This document shows positions 23,459 to 32,404 of a DNA stretch of 64,000 nucleotides, in pieces. The stretch comes from Phyllobacteriaceae bacterium (lineage in GTDB: Bacteria; Pseudomonadota; Alphaproteobacteria; Rhizobiales; Rhizobiaceae): contig PAPF01000042.1 in assembly GCA_002708825.1 (NCBI GenBank), forward strand, positions 61,368 to 125,367, given 5' to 3'. The notes under the pieces were generated by a model, which saw only the letters and a program-made list of their open reading frames with translations, was not told the origin of the DNA and did not search any database. The translations under genes were made by a program, and so were the position numbers. The first letter of the stretch is position 1; each line of letters starts with the position of its first letter.

Positions 23459-23802
23459 CGAATACCATCCCGGATGATCTTTGAAATGTCGATAAGGCCC
23501 TCGAAATTCTGGGATTTTTCCTGCCGGATCTCGTCCACGGTACGCAGGATCCAGATTCCGATGCTCAGGAGGTTGGCGCGCAACTCCTTGGGCAACTGGT
23601 TTTCCGGATCCGCCAGATCCGACATCAGCGCCATCCAGATGCGCGCGGTATAGTGGAGGGCATGGATCGCCTCGATGGAGCGGGCCCCGGTCGCCTGCGC
23701 CGATTCCAGCATGGCGATCGACTGGTCGAGCGCCTCGCGCTCGCGGGAGCGGGCCTCCTCCAGGTCGTCGGTCTGGATCTCTTCATACTTGGCGATATAC
23801 AT
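23455..23802 (-). CDS. flaF: FlaF, flagellin synthesis/export regulator
   Basis: FlaF supports flagellin synthesis and secretion, acting opposite to FlbT in Caulobacter. The 115-residue product shows the family core 'REREALDQSIAMLESAQ' and 'ARIWMALMSDLADPENQLP' and 'LRANLLSIGIWILRTVDEIR'. AGGAGC precedes the ATG. The flbT start overlaps its stop. The 131-base gap to flgL upstream carries an imperfect hairpin, so the flaF-flbT-flgD-fliQ block may have separate control. Confidence 0.95.
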   Translation of the reverse strand: MYIAKYEEIQTDDLEEARSREREALDQSIAMLESAQATGARSIEAIHALHYTARIWMALMSDLADPENQLPKELRANLLSIGIWILRTVDEIRQEKSQNFEGLIDISKIIRDGIR

Positions 23803-23833
23803 GTCACTGCTCCTGCAAGGACCACGCGGGCCG

Positions 23834-23867
23834 GCGCCCGGCGAAGTGTGCCTCCGCCGGCGGGCGC
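23834..23867 (-). promoter_or_regulatory. Imperfect GC hairpin between flgL and flaF
   Basis: GCGCCCGGCG can pair with CGCCGGCGGGCGC across an 11-base loop, leaving a three-base bulge. No T-run follows, so it is more likely an mRNA processing or stability element than a full terminator. Confidence 0.35.
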
Positions 23868-23933
23868 ATGTTGCGGCAAGCGGGCCTGCCCGGGATGGAT
23901 GGAATGGCGGTCACGGTCATGTCCGGTCCTTTC

Positions 23934-24971
23934 CTAGAGATACCTGGCAAGCGACAGGGACTGGACACGCTGGGTGAGCATGTAGGCCGTCTCCAGCTGG
24001 TTCAGCAGGTTTGTCATGCGGGTGGCGGCCTCGTACGGGTCCACGCTGCCCATTTCGGTGGAAAGATCGGTCATGTAGTCCTTTTGAAGGCGCATGCGTT
24101 CGGTGGCGTCTGCGACCTGCGCCTCCACAAGGCCGAGCCGGCCCTGGGCGAGCGTCACCTGCGCCGAAGCCGCGCCCATTCCCTCGCCGGCACTTCGGAC
24201 AAGCTGGCGGGTGGCGTCGCCCGACAGCCCCGTATCCAGAAAGGCGGCCGCCATGGTGAGGCCGAAGAACGCTTCCCGGAAACCGTCCTCGTTGGCCGAG
24301 ACAGAGGTCACCGCGGTCTGGTCCTGGGCTATGCGGGAGCGGATACCCTCGTCGCTCGCCGAAGACAGGTCTGTCCATCCGGTTGCGTCGAACAGCGGCC
24401 GGGCCACGTTCTCGATGAAGTCTTCCATCTGTGCCGCGGTGAGTGAGGCGGCGGCGGGATCGGTCTTGGCAAAGCCGAAATGGCCCGTGAAGGCCGCATC
24501 CAGATCGGCCTGCCATGTGCTGCCCTCGAAGGCAGCGAGCGGCCTGGCATCGGCATTCACGCCGGCAAAAAGATACTCGCCATTGGCGGCGGTGTTCATG
24601 ACGTTGGTCAGGTCCTCAAGGGCGGACAACGCGCTCGCGCGCACGAGGTCCGCCGATCCGTTTCCGCTCAGGGCCGAATTGAACACCTGCATGACGTCGC
24701 CGGTGACATCGGTAAAGCGCGACATCGCCGTCTGCGCCGCCGTCATGCGCGCGCTGGCGAGGTCGTTTGTCATCAGGATCGAATCGAGCCTTTCGGCTTC
24801 GCGCTGAAGCGAAATCCGGAAACCGTTGCGCAGGCCGAGTTCGCGGGCCGGGTCCGCCTTTTCGCCGGTCACAGTTTCCTGCTGCGCGGTCACGATCGCG
24901 GCCTGCGTCGCGCGGATGGACATGCGCAGCGCGTTGGCCATGGAAAGGGTGGAGGCGGCCTGGAGCTTCAT
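23934..24971 (-). CDS. flgL: FlgL, hook-filament junction protein
   Basis: Second hook-filament junction protein, flagellin-like at both ends. The 345-residue product has a flagellin-type N-terminus ('ANALRMSIRATQAAIVTAQQ', 'TGEKADPARELGLRNGFRIS') and C-terminus ('RMTNLLNQLETAYMLTQRV', 'SLARYL'). The ATG at 24971 lies just after the flgK stop with GAGGTGA as ribosome site; the 32 upstream codons in frame overlap flgK and are excluded. Confidence 0.93.
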   Translation of the reverse strand: MKLQAASTLSMANALRMSIRATQAAIVTAQQETVTGEKADPARELGLRNGFRISLQREAERLDSILMTNDLASARMTAAQTAMSRFTDVTGDVMQVFNSALSGNGSADLVRASALSALEDLTNVMNTAANGEYLFAGVNADARPLAAFEGSTWQADLDAAFTGHFGFAKTDPAAASLTAAQMEDFIENVARPLFDATGWTDLSSASDEGIRSRIAQDQTAVTSVSANEDGFREAFFGLTMAAAFLDTGLSGDATRQLVRSAGEGMGAASAQVTLAQGRLGLVEAQVADATERMRLQKDYMTDLSTEMGSVDPYEAATRMTNLLNQLETAYMLTQRVQSLSLARYL

Positions 24972-24975
24972 CGCG

Positions 24976-26439
24976 TCACCTCGCCGCTTCCAGCAGGGCT
25001 GCGAGCATGTTGTCCACCGTCGCGATGATCCGGCTCGTCGCCTCGTAGGAATGCTCGATCTCGACAAGCGAGGCCATTTCGTCGTCGATGTTCACGCCGG
25101 TCTGCGCAAGCAGCTTGCTGCTGAGCGCGGCATGCATGGCTTCCTTGGTTTCGGCGGCAACGCCGGATTCGGCCCTGTATGCTTCGAGCCATGTCAGCGC
25201 GTTGCCGGAAAAGGCGATGATGCTCCCGGTGGCCGCCAGTCCTGTGGACGGGTCGAAGGCCATGGGCGCTTCCATCGCGTCGGCGAGTGCGATGATACGG
25301 TCGGAGAAGGCGGCACCGCCGGATGCATTGGCGACGTAGGCCGCACCATTGGCACCGCCGTCGCGCAACAGGGAGGGTGTGCCGCCTGCCTGCGGATCGA
25401 ACAAGGGATTGACCGTCAGCGTCGCGGCCATGCCGGAGGCAAGCACGCCGCCTGCGGGGACGGCCGGCCCTCCGGACCAGGTGAAGAGGCCGGCCTGCGG
25501 GGGCAGCCCGCCACCGGTCTGGTCGGTTTCGGCAAACAGGGTCACGAGCCCGCGCGCGATCTCGTCGAGTTGCGTTTCGGTCCGGACAGTCACGTCGTCA
25601 CGCAATTGCAGCCTGGCGGCGATGGATCCGGAGGAGGATGTATCGGTTCCTGTTCCGGGATCGAGCGGCACGCCGTCGATGCGCAGGACGTTGCCGGAAT
25701 CGCCCGGGCCATAGGCAGGACGCGGCGTGAAGGTCACGTCGCGCGCCGTCGTCTCGAACAGCATCACGCCGCCTGCGGTCGTCAGCATCACGTCGCCGTG
25801 GGCGCGCGCGGTGACGGTCACGGGGACGATTTCGGCGATCCGGCCAAGCAGCGTGTCGCGGCGGTCGAGCAGGTCGCTGGCATCGGCGTTTTGCAGGTTT
25901 GCCTTCACGATCGCGGTATTGACGCCCTGGAATTCCGCCAGCAGACCGTTCAGCGTCTCGACATCGCCGGCGATTTCCCTGTCGAGGCGCGCCCGCATGG
26001 TATGGATTTCCGCGGCCGATGCGTTGAGCGATCCGGCGAGCGTGCCGGCGGCATTCACGACCCCCCGTGCAAGGAGTTCGTTGCCGGGGCTCGCGCTGTA
26101 ATTCTGGAGCGCCTCGTGCAGCTTCGAGAGCAGCGCGGAAGCCGACGCCGAACCATCGCTTCCGTTCAGCGAAAGGGCCAGTTGCCGCATGTTCTCGCTG
26201 ATGGTCCCCTGGGCGACGGACAGGGAGAGCGCGTCGCGCGATGCCGATGCCAGGCGGTTGTTCGCGGCGCGGTCCACCGACACGATGGCGGCCCCGTTCT
26301 CGGCAGTCTCGAGGACGACGACGCGCCGCGCATAATTGGGGTCCGACGCGCCGGAGATGTTGCGCGCGGCAACGCTTGCCTTCTGGGACAAGTTGAAAAG
26401 CGAATTCTGGGCCGTGTAGAGCACCGTGGAAAGTGACAT
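24976..26439 (-). CDS. flgK: FlgK, hook-filament junction protein
   Basis: First hook-filament junction protein, exported after hook completion. The 487-residue product has the FlgK N-terminus ('LYTAQNSLFNLSQKASVAAR', then 'NISGASDPNYARR') and C-terminus ('GVNIDDEMASLVEIEHSYEA', 'TVDNMLAALLEAAR'). The middle is variable. It lies 55 bases after flgE and just before flgL. FlgN, its likely chaperone, is encoded at 16650. Confidence 0.96.
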   Translation of the reverse strand: MSLSTVLYTAQNSLFNLSQKASVAARNISGASDPNYARRVVVLETAENGAAIVSVDRAANNRLASASRDALSLSVAQGTISENMRQLALSLNGSDGSASASALLSKLHEALQNYSASPGNELLARGVVNAAGTLAGSLNASAAEIHTMRARLDREIAGDVETLNGLLAEFQGVNTAIVKANLQNADASDLLDRRDTLLGRIAEIVPVTVTARAHGDVMLTTAGGVMLFETTARDVTFTPRPAYGPGDSGNVLRIDGVPLDPGTGTDTSSSGSIAARLQLRDDVTVRTETQLDEIARGLVTLFAETDQTGGGLPPQAGLFTWSGGPAVPAGGVLASGMAATLTVNPLFDPQAGGTPSLLRDGGANGAAYVANASGGAAFSDRIIALADAMEAPMAFDPSTGLAATGSIIAFSGNALTWLEAYRAESGVAAETKEAMHAALSSKLLAQTGVNIDDEMASLVEIEHSYEATSRIIATVDNMLAALLEAAR

Positions 26440-26494
26440 ACCCTACTGCCTCCAATCGCGGCCGCCGCCGTTTCGACGCGGCCGCGCCCGTTCC

Positions 26495-27775
26495 CTACCT
26501 CTTGAGGTTCACCACGACGTCCATGAGATCGGAGCCGGTCTGGAAAACCTTCGAATTGGCCGTGAAGCCGCGCTGTGCCTGGATCATCTTGGTGAGTTCC
26601 TGGGCGATATCGACATTGGAATTCTCCACCGCAGAGGAAATGATCGAGCCGTATCCGCCCTGCTGGGGAACGCCGACCATGATGTCGCCCGTCTCCGGCG
26701 TCTGCGAGAAGACTGTTCCGGTGACCGCGTTGAGCGCCGACGGATTGGCGACCGTGGCCAGCGGAATGCGATAGAGGTCACGATAGGAACCGTCGTCATA
26801 TTGGCCGTAGACGAAGCCGTCCTGGGAAATGTGGATGCTGTCGATCGTGGATGGCGGGCGCCCGTTCACGTCGGCATCCGACACGCCGAAATCGGCTGCA
26901 AGCTGGGTGAATCCGGCGAGATCGAGATCGAAGGTCCCGCCATTGGGAATGGTGAACGACATCGACGTGGCCGAGGCCGCGGCAAGCTGGCCGTTGGCCG
27001 GATCGAAGGATAGGGTCTGGGTCGACAGCGCGGCCGAGGAATAGGGGAAGCCGCCGGTCGCGGCATCGGCGTCGGCCTTGTTGTAGACCGCCACTTCCCA
27101 GGTATTGTCGGCCGTCTTGGTGTAGTACACGTCGAGGGTGACCTCGGCGCCGAGATTGTCGTAGGTGACCAGGGAAACCTTGTTGGTATAGGCGGCGTCT
27201 GCGGCATTGGACGACGGCGTGTTGCCGGTCTCGATATCGGCGTCCGACGACAGGTTGCCGGTGATGTATCCGGAACTGGAAGGCACCGCCGATAGCTCGA
27301 AGGCGTCGAGTGTGACGATTTCCAGTTCAGAAAGGCCATTGGCGGTGCCGGAGGTGACACCGTCGGCGCTGGGATAACCCATCAGGTAAAAGCCGCTCTG
27401 GTTGACCAGCCGTCCGTCGGCATCCGGCAGGAAGGAGCCGGCGCGCGTCAGGTAGGTCTGGCCGCCGGCATCCTGGACGACGAAATAGCCGCCGCCGGAA
27501 ATCGCGAGATCGGTCACCGAGGACGTGTATTCAAGCGCGCCCTGCTGGTTGGCCACCCGCACGGTGTGGCTGAGCACGCTGCCGGAACTGTAGGTACCGG
27601 ACGACCCTGAGCCGCCTGACAGGGAGGTCCCGGCGACAAGGGTTGAAAACAGGATCTGGGACCGCTTGTAGCCCAGCGTATCGGAATTGGCGATGTTGTC
27701 CGCCACGGATGACAGCCGGTTGGACTGGGCATGCATTCCGGAAATGCTGGTCTGCATCATGCCGTAAATGCTCAT
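26495..27775 (-). CDS. flgE: FlgE, flagellar hook protein
   Basis: Structural subunit of the hook. The 426-residue product starts with the flagellar rod/hook motif ('MQTSISGMHAQSNRLSSVAD', then 'NIANSDTLGYKRSQ') and ends with the matching C-terminal helix ('ELTKMIQAQRGFTANSKVFQ'). GGAGGTGCGAA precedes the ATG. It is the first structural gene after ftcR and probably opens the hook operon; 114 bases separate it from ftcR. Confidence 0.97.
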   Translation of the reverse strand: MSIYGMMQTSISGMHAQSNRLSSVADNIANSDTLGYKRSQILFSTLVAGTSLSGGSGSSGTYSSGSVLSHTVRVANQQGALEYTSSVTDLAISGGGYFVVQDAGGQTYLTRAGSFLPDADGRLVNQSGFYLMGYPSADGVTSGTANGLSELEIVTLDAFELSAVPSSSGYITGNLSSDADIETGNTPSSNAADAAYTNKVSLVTYDNLGAEVTLDVYYTKTADNTWEVAVYNKADADAATGGFPYSSAALSTQTLSFDPANGQLAAASATSMSFTIPNGGTFDLDLAGFTQLAADFGVSDADVNGRPPSTIDSIHISQDGFVYGQYDDGSYRDLYRIPLATVANPSALNAVTGTVFSQTPETGDIMVGVPQQGGYGSIISSAVENSNVDIAQELTKMIQAQRGFTANSKVFQTGSDLMDVVVNLKR

Positions 27776-27889
27776 TTCGCACCTCCGTGTTCATACGGAC
27801 AATCATAGGAAGCCAGGCTTGCGCCAGGCTCGCCTTGCAATTTCGCAGGCAGCGGCACCGCAACCGCGCCACCCCGCCGGCCGGTCCCG

Positions 27890-28615
27890 TCAGGCAGCGG
27901 TCAGTTCCCGCGACGGGGCGCCGGCCACCGCCTCATCGGGGGCGGACTCGAGCACGAGCCGGTAGCCGAGATAGCGCCTTGAATCGATGGGATCGTATCC
28001 AAGCGCATCGCGAAGCTTGCGGCGTAGCTTGGAGATGTGGCTTTCGACCACGCATTCCTCGATACTGTCATCGAAGACGCCATAGGTTGCATTGAAAATC
28101 TGGGCGCGGCTGACGCGGCGGCCCTCCGCGGAAGCCAGGAATTCCAGGATACGGCGTTCGCGACGGGGCAGCGGAAACACCTCGCCATCGACCTCCGGAT
28201 CGCGGCCGTCGAAGAAGACCTTCAGCCGCTCGCCGGATTCGGCGACCGGCTCAGCGCTGTTGCGCTTGCGGATAACGGCGATCCGCTTGAGGAGTTCGCG
28301 GACATGGACAGGCTTGCGCACGACATCGTCGAAACCGGCATCGAAGAGTTCCAGCGTGCGGTTCAGGTTCTGGCGATCAACCAGGGCAATCCTGGCGATC
28401 CGGCCGTGAGCCGGCGCCGGTTGCGGCAGGATGATGTCGTCGGCAACGTCTCCGATGAGGAAGGCGATGATCGAGTCAAAATCCGACTCGCAGGCCGTGT
28501 CCATCCACTCGATGAACTGGTCCGGCGCGAATCCAGCGACCGGAAACCCCTCGCGTTCGAGCATGGACTTGTAACTGTCCACAACGAGTGCGCGGTCATC
28601 GACGACAACGATCAT
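27890..28615 (-). CDS. ftcR: FtcR/Rem-type flagellar transcription regulator
   Basis: OmpR-type regulator that activates flagellar genes in Brucella (FtcR) and Sinorhizobium (Rem). The 241-residue product has a receiver-like domain (1-115) and a winged-helix DNA-binding domain (about 130-225; 'ILEFLASAEGRRVSRAQIFN', 'VVESHISKLRRKLRDAL'). The acidic pair at 6-7 and a Lys-Pro ('VVRKPV') are kept, but alignment by eye puts Phe52 where the phosphorylated Asp should be, so activity may not need phosphorylation. Position directly before flgE is diagnostic. A perfect palindrome lies just ahead of its ribosome site. Confidence 0.9.
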   Translation of the reverse strand: MIVVVDDRALVVDSYKSMLEREGFPVAGFAPDQFIEWMDTACESDFDSIIAFLIGDVADDIILPQPAPAHGRIARIALVDRQNLNRTLELFDAGFDDVVRKPVHVRELLKRIAVIRKRNSAEPVAESGERLKVFFDGRDPEVDGEVFPLPRRERRILEFLASAEGRRVSRAQIFNATYGVFDDSIEECVVESHISKLRRKLRDALGYDPIDSRRYLGYRLVLESAPDEAVAGAPSRELTAA

Positions 28616-29006
28616 GTGCCTAATCCCCTCGAATCATTAATTGATTCTGGTTATCAGGGCTAACTTGCGGCGATTCTTCGTGACAATTACAAGATTTAGC
28701 ACTTCATATTTTTACGTCATGCTTAAACTATTGTAATAGTTCGTGAAGACGTGGTCCGGCCGCCTGAAAAAGGGGTGCGATCCGGCCCTGTTTCCGGTCT
28801 TGTCCACCGTCAGCCAGGCATCTTGCGGTTGTCCGGGTTTCGTCCTGCGCGACGCATTTCCATGACATGGATCAAGGACAGGCGTGTCCGTGGCGGCTTG
28901 GGTGCCACGATCCGGCATCGCCCGTCGGCCCGTTCGCGCGGGGCCATGCGCGCGCCCCCGGGACCGTCCCCGCCCGCCGCAGGCTGGCATTGCAGGAGCT
29001 TCAACG
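28616..29006. other. Divergent intergenic region between ftcR and the acyl-CoA dehydrogenase gene
   Basis: 391 bases with no gene. The half nearest ftcR (28620-28745) is strikingly AT-rich for this genome and holds the palindrome at 28631; it probably contains the ftcR promoter. The other half is GC-rich leader of the dehydrogenase gene. No terminator or RNA gene is recognised. Confidence 0.6.
28631..28647. promoter_or_regulatory. 17-bp palindrome directly upstream of ftcR
   Basis: GAATCA-TTAAT-TGATTC, perfect 6-bp arms, lies 16 bases before the ftcR ATG and abuts the ribosome site GAGGGGA. It could be an autoregulatory operator or occlude initiation in the mRNA. Confidence 0.45.
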
Positions 29007-30296
29007 ATGGATTTCTCATACAGCCCGAAGGTCGAGGAACTGCGCGCCCGCGTTCGCGACTTCATGGACGAACATGTCGTGCCGCGTCACCGCCTCTGGC
29101 TCGCCGAGGCCGCCGAGGGACGCTATCCCGTCTCCTTCATGGACGACCTCAAGGCGCTGGCAAAGGAAGAAGGCCTGTGGAACCTGTTCCTGCCGCATCT
29201 CAGGGACGATGAACCGGGCACGCGCCTGTCCAACCTGGAATATGCGCCCCTGGCGGAGATCATGGGCCGGCTGCTCTGGGCGCCGGAGGTCTTCAACTGC
29301 TCGGCGCCCGACACCGGCAACATGGAACTGCTGCACATGTTCGGCACGCCGGAGCAGAAGGAGGAATGGCTGAAACCGCTGCTCGACGGCACGATACGGT
29401 CATCCTTTGCCATGACCGAGCCCGATGTCGCGTCGTCGGATGCCACGAACATCACGACCGTCATCCGCCGCGATGGCGGCGACTACGTGATCAACGGGCG
29501 CAAGTGGTTCATCACCGGGGCGCTCAATCCGGCCACGCGGATCGCCATCGTCATGGGCAAGACGGACATGGAGGCGGAAACCCACCGCCAGCAATCCATG
29601 GTCCTGGTGCCCTTCGGCACGCCGGGTATGAAGGTGGTGCGCAACATCGCCGTGATGAACCATCACAGCCACGAGAGCCATTGCGAGATCGTGTTCGAGA
29701 ATTGCCGTGTGCCGGCCTCAAACCTGCTCGGCGAGGAAGGGTCCGGCTTCGCCATGGCGCAGGCGCGTCTGGGACCCGGCCGCATTCACCACTGCATGCG
29801 CTCCATCGGACAGGCCGAACTGGCGCTGGACATGATGATCGAGCGTTCGCTGGAGCGGAAGACATTCGGCAAGTACCTGCACGAGCAGGGCGTGGTGCAG
29901 GAATGGATTGCCCGCTCGCGCTGCGAGATCGAGCAGGCCCGGTTGCTGGTGTTGAAGGCTGCCTGGATGATCGACACTGTCGGCGTCAAGGCCGCGCGCA
30001 ACGAGATCGCGATGATCAAGGTCGTCGTCCCGCAGATGCAGCTCAACGTGACCGACCGCGCCATGCAGACCTTCGGGGCGATGGGGCTTTCGCCGGACAC
30101 GCCGCTGCCGGACCTGTGGACCATGGGACGCTCGCTGCGGCTCGCCGACGGGCCGGACGAGGTTCACCTGCGCTCCATCGCGCGCGGCCAGATCAAGGCA
30201 GCGCGGGAACGCAACTTCTCAACGCTGGCCTATTTCTCGACGCCGTCGCGCAGCGAGGAAGTGGACATCTGGCGCGGGCACGAGGCCGCCGAATGA
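29007..30296 (+). CDS. Acyl-CoA dehydrogenase family protein
   Basis: FAD-dependent dehydrogenase introducing the 2,3-double bond of acyl-CoA in fatty-acid or branched-acid catabolism. From the ATG at 29007 (AGGAG upstream) the product is 429 residues with the three ACAD regions in order: N-terminal helical (10-130), beta middle with 'FAMTEPDVASSDATNITTV' and 'VINGRKWFITGALNPATR', and C-terminal helical with 'RLGPGRIHHCMRSIGQAELA'. The sequence resembles the dehydrogenase part of ACAD10/ACAD11-type enzymes. It stands alone, convergent with the TRAP operon, which ends 10 bases away. The substrate cannot be told. Confidence 0.9.
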   Translation: MDFSYSPKVEELRARVRDFMDEHVVPRHRLWLAEAAEGRYPVSFMDDLKALAKEEGLWNLFLPHLRDDEPGTRLSNLEYAPLAEIMGRLLWAPEVFNCSAPDTGNMELLHMFGTPEQKEEWLKPLLDGTIRSSFAMTEPDVASSDATNITTVIRRDGGDYVINGRKWFITGALNPATRIAIVMGKTDMEAETHRQQSMVLVPFGTPGMKVVRNIAVMNHHSHESHCEIVFENCRVPASNLLGEEGSGFAMAQARLGPGRIHHCMRSIGQAELALDMMIERSLERKTFGKYLHEQGVVQEWIARSRCEIEQARLLVLKAAWMIDTVGVKAARNEIAMIKVVVPQMQLNVTDRAMQTFGAMGLSPDTPLPDLWTMGRSLRLADGPDEVHLRSIARGQIKAARERNFSTLAYFSTPSRSEEVDIWRGHEAAE

Positions 30297-30306
30297 CCGC
30301 GACGGC

Positions 30307-31854
30307 CTAGAACAGCAGTTTCGGCAGCCAGGTTGCGACCGATGGCATGAGCCAGACGAGCATCATGCCGAGGATCTGGAGGCCGATGAAGGGGATGACG
30401 CCGCGGTAGATGTGGCCCGTGGTGATCTCCTTCGGCGCCGCGCCGCGCAGGTAGAACAGCGAGAAGCCGAAGGGCGGTGTCAGGAAGCTGGTCTGCAGGT
30501 TTATGGCGAGCAGGATGCCGAGCCATATCGGATCATGACCCATGAGAATGAGCGTCGGCGTGATGAGCGGCAGGACGATGACCGAGATTTCGACGAAATC
30601 GAGGAAGAAGCCCATCACGAAGACAAGGATCATGCAGAAGAGCAGCGCGCCGGCCGGGCCGCCCGGCATGGACTTGAGGATTTCGGCGACGCGTTCCTCG
30701 CCGCCAAGGCCGATGAAGACAAGCGAGAAGATGCCGGCGGCCAGGATGGTGGCGAAAATCATCGCCGTCATCGTCAGCGTCGAGGCGGCGGCTTCCTGGA
30801 CGGTCTGGTTGCGCAAGGCCGTCCGCAGGGAGACGAGGATGGCCGCGGCGCCCAGCAGCGCCAGCAGTATGTAAACGGCTCCCAAGGCATAGCTTCCCGC
30901 ACCGATGTCGCTGCGCTGGAGCCGGACGGGAAAGAGACCCGCCAGGAACGCCAGCGCGATGAGCGCCGCGACACCGGCGAGCACAAGGCGCCTGTTTCCG
31001 CCCGCGCGCATGCCGGCCATCAGCAGGGCGCCGACGGCGCCGACGGAAGCCGCCTCGGTCGGGTCGGTCAGCCCGCCCAGGATCGCACCGAGCACGGCCA
31101 CGATCAGCAGGACGGGCGGGATGATGGTGGAAAGAATTTCGCTTCGCGTGGGCCGCTGTGTCTGCAATGCAGGTGGCATGTCCTGCGGCCGGATCAGGCC
31201 GCGCAGGAGGATGTAGACAAGGTAGAGCAGCACCAGAACGAGGCCCGGCACGATTGCCGCGGCGAAGAACTGGCCGACGGAGATCGCCTCGATGGCGAAC
31301 TTGCCCTGCGCATATTGCGCCTGCTGGTAGGCGTTCGACATGACGTCGGCGAGAATTATCAGCAGCGTGGACGGCGGGATGATCTGGCCCAGCGTGCCCG
31401 CCGTGCAGACAATGCCTGAGGCAACGCGGGGATCGTAGCCGGTCCGCAGCATGGTCGGCAGCGCGATCATGCCCATCGCGACCACGGTCGCGCCGACAAT
31501 GCCGGTGGACGCGGCCAGCAACGCGCCCACGAGAACGACTGATATGCCGAGGCCGCCCTTGAGCGAACCGAACAGGCGGCCCATCGTGTCGAGCAGTTCC
31601 TCTGCGATCCTGCTTTTCTCCAGGATTGCGCCCATCAGCACGAACAGCGGAATGGCGATCAGCACCTGGTTGCTCAACAGGCCGAAGATGCGCTGGCCGG
31701 TGGCGCCGAGCAGCGTGATGTACATCACGCCGAGCGCCCAGCCGAGATAGCCGAAGATGATCGCCACACCGGCAATGCTGAAGGAGACGGGGAAGCCTGT
31801 CAGGATGGCCGCCACGAGCGCCGCGAACATCAGCAGGTCGAGATACTGGGTCAT
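30307..31854 (-). CDS. TRAP transporter large permease (DctM/FcbT3 type)
   Basis: Main membrane subunit of a tripartite ATP-independent periplasmic transporter, driven by an ion gradient. The 515-residue product has about 12-14 hydrophobic helices and the family signatures 'IAIPLFVLMGAILEKSRIAE', 'GTLGQIIPPSTLLIILADVM' and 'TDPTEAASVGAVGAL'. It is longer than usual DctM (about 430) because of an extra hydrophobic insert at roughly 280-360, a mark of the FcbT3-like branch. It is the last gene of the run that starts with hutI and overlaps the small permease by four bases. Confidence 0.92.
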   Translation of the reverse strand: MTQYLDLLMFAALVAAILTGFPVSFSIAGVAIIFGYLGWALGVMYITLLGATGQRIFGLLSNQVLIAIPLFVLMGAILEKSRIAEELLDTMGRLFGSLKGGLGISVVLVGALLAASTGIVGATVVAMGMIALPTMLRTGYDPRVASGIVCTAGTLGQIIPPSTLLIILADVMSNAYQQAQYAQGKFAIEAISVGQFFAAAIVPGLVLVLLYLVYILLRGLIRPQDMPPALQTQRPTRSEILSTIIPPVLLIVAVLGAILGGLTDPTEAASVGAVGALLMAGMRAGGNRRLVLAGVAALIALAFLAGLFPVRLQRSDIGAGSYALGAVYILLALLGAAAILVSLRTALRNQTVQEAAASTLTMTAMIFATILAAGIFSLVFIGLGGEERVAEILKSMPGGPAGALLFCMILVFVMGFFLDFVEISVIVLPLITPTLILMGHDPIWLGILLAINLQTSFLTPPFGFSLFYLRGAAPKEITTGHIYRGVIPFIGLQILGMMLVWLMPSVATWLPKLLF

Positions 31855-32348
31855 TCCGGTGTGCTCTCACGGAACAGGCGGATGAGGATGGCGGCGGACT
31901 GGAGCAGGATGAGGATGCAGAAGGCGGGAATGAGCGACTTGAGCAGGAAGACCGCCTCGATGCCACCCACGGAGATCGGACCCTCAAGGATCTTCCAGGA
32001 ATTGGCGACCGACGGCCAGGTCCACCACAGGATGGCCAGCATCGACGGGATGAGAAAGAAGACATGGCCAAGGATGTCGATCCGGCGGCGCATTGCCGCA
32101 TCGGCCCTGGCATAGAAGATGTCCACGCGGACATGCTTGTCCACCTGGAGCGTATAGGCCGCGCCGAGCATGAACAGCGTGGCGTGCATGTAGAGGACGC
32201 TTTCCTGCACCGCGATCGAATAGATGCCGAAGACATAGCGGCCGACGACAATGGCGAACTGGACCAGGACCATGGCCAGCGCCAGCCACTTGATCAGGCG
32301 GGCAATCCGGCTTGCGATCCCGTCGAGGAAATCTGCCAGTTGGATCAT
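31851..32348 (-). CDS. TRAP transporter small permease (DctQ/FcbT2 type)
   Basis: Small membrane subunit, 165 residues with four hydrophobic helices and the family pattern 'AVQESVLYMHATLFMLGAAY' and 'KHVRVDIFYARA'. GGGGGGATGCTTTC precedes the ATG. It lies 56 bases after the binding-protein gene and overlaps the large permease gene by four bases. Confidence 0.9.
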   Translation of the reverse strand: MIQLADFLDGIASRIARLIKWLALAMVLVQFAIVVGRYVFGIYSIAVQESVLYMHATLFMLGAAYTLQVDKHVRVDIFYARADAAMRRRIDILGHVFFLIPSMLAILWWTWPSVANSWKILEGPISVGGIEAVFLLKSLIPAFCILILLQSAAILIRLFRESTPE

Positions 32349-32404
32349 GAAAGCATCCCCCCGAATGGCCGGCGGGCGCTTCGCCCGCCGGTCGGTGCCG
32401 CAAC

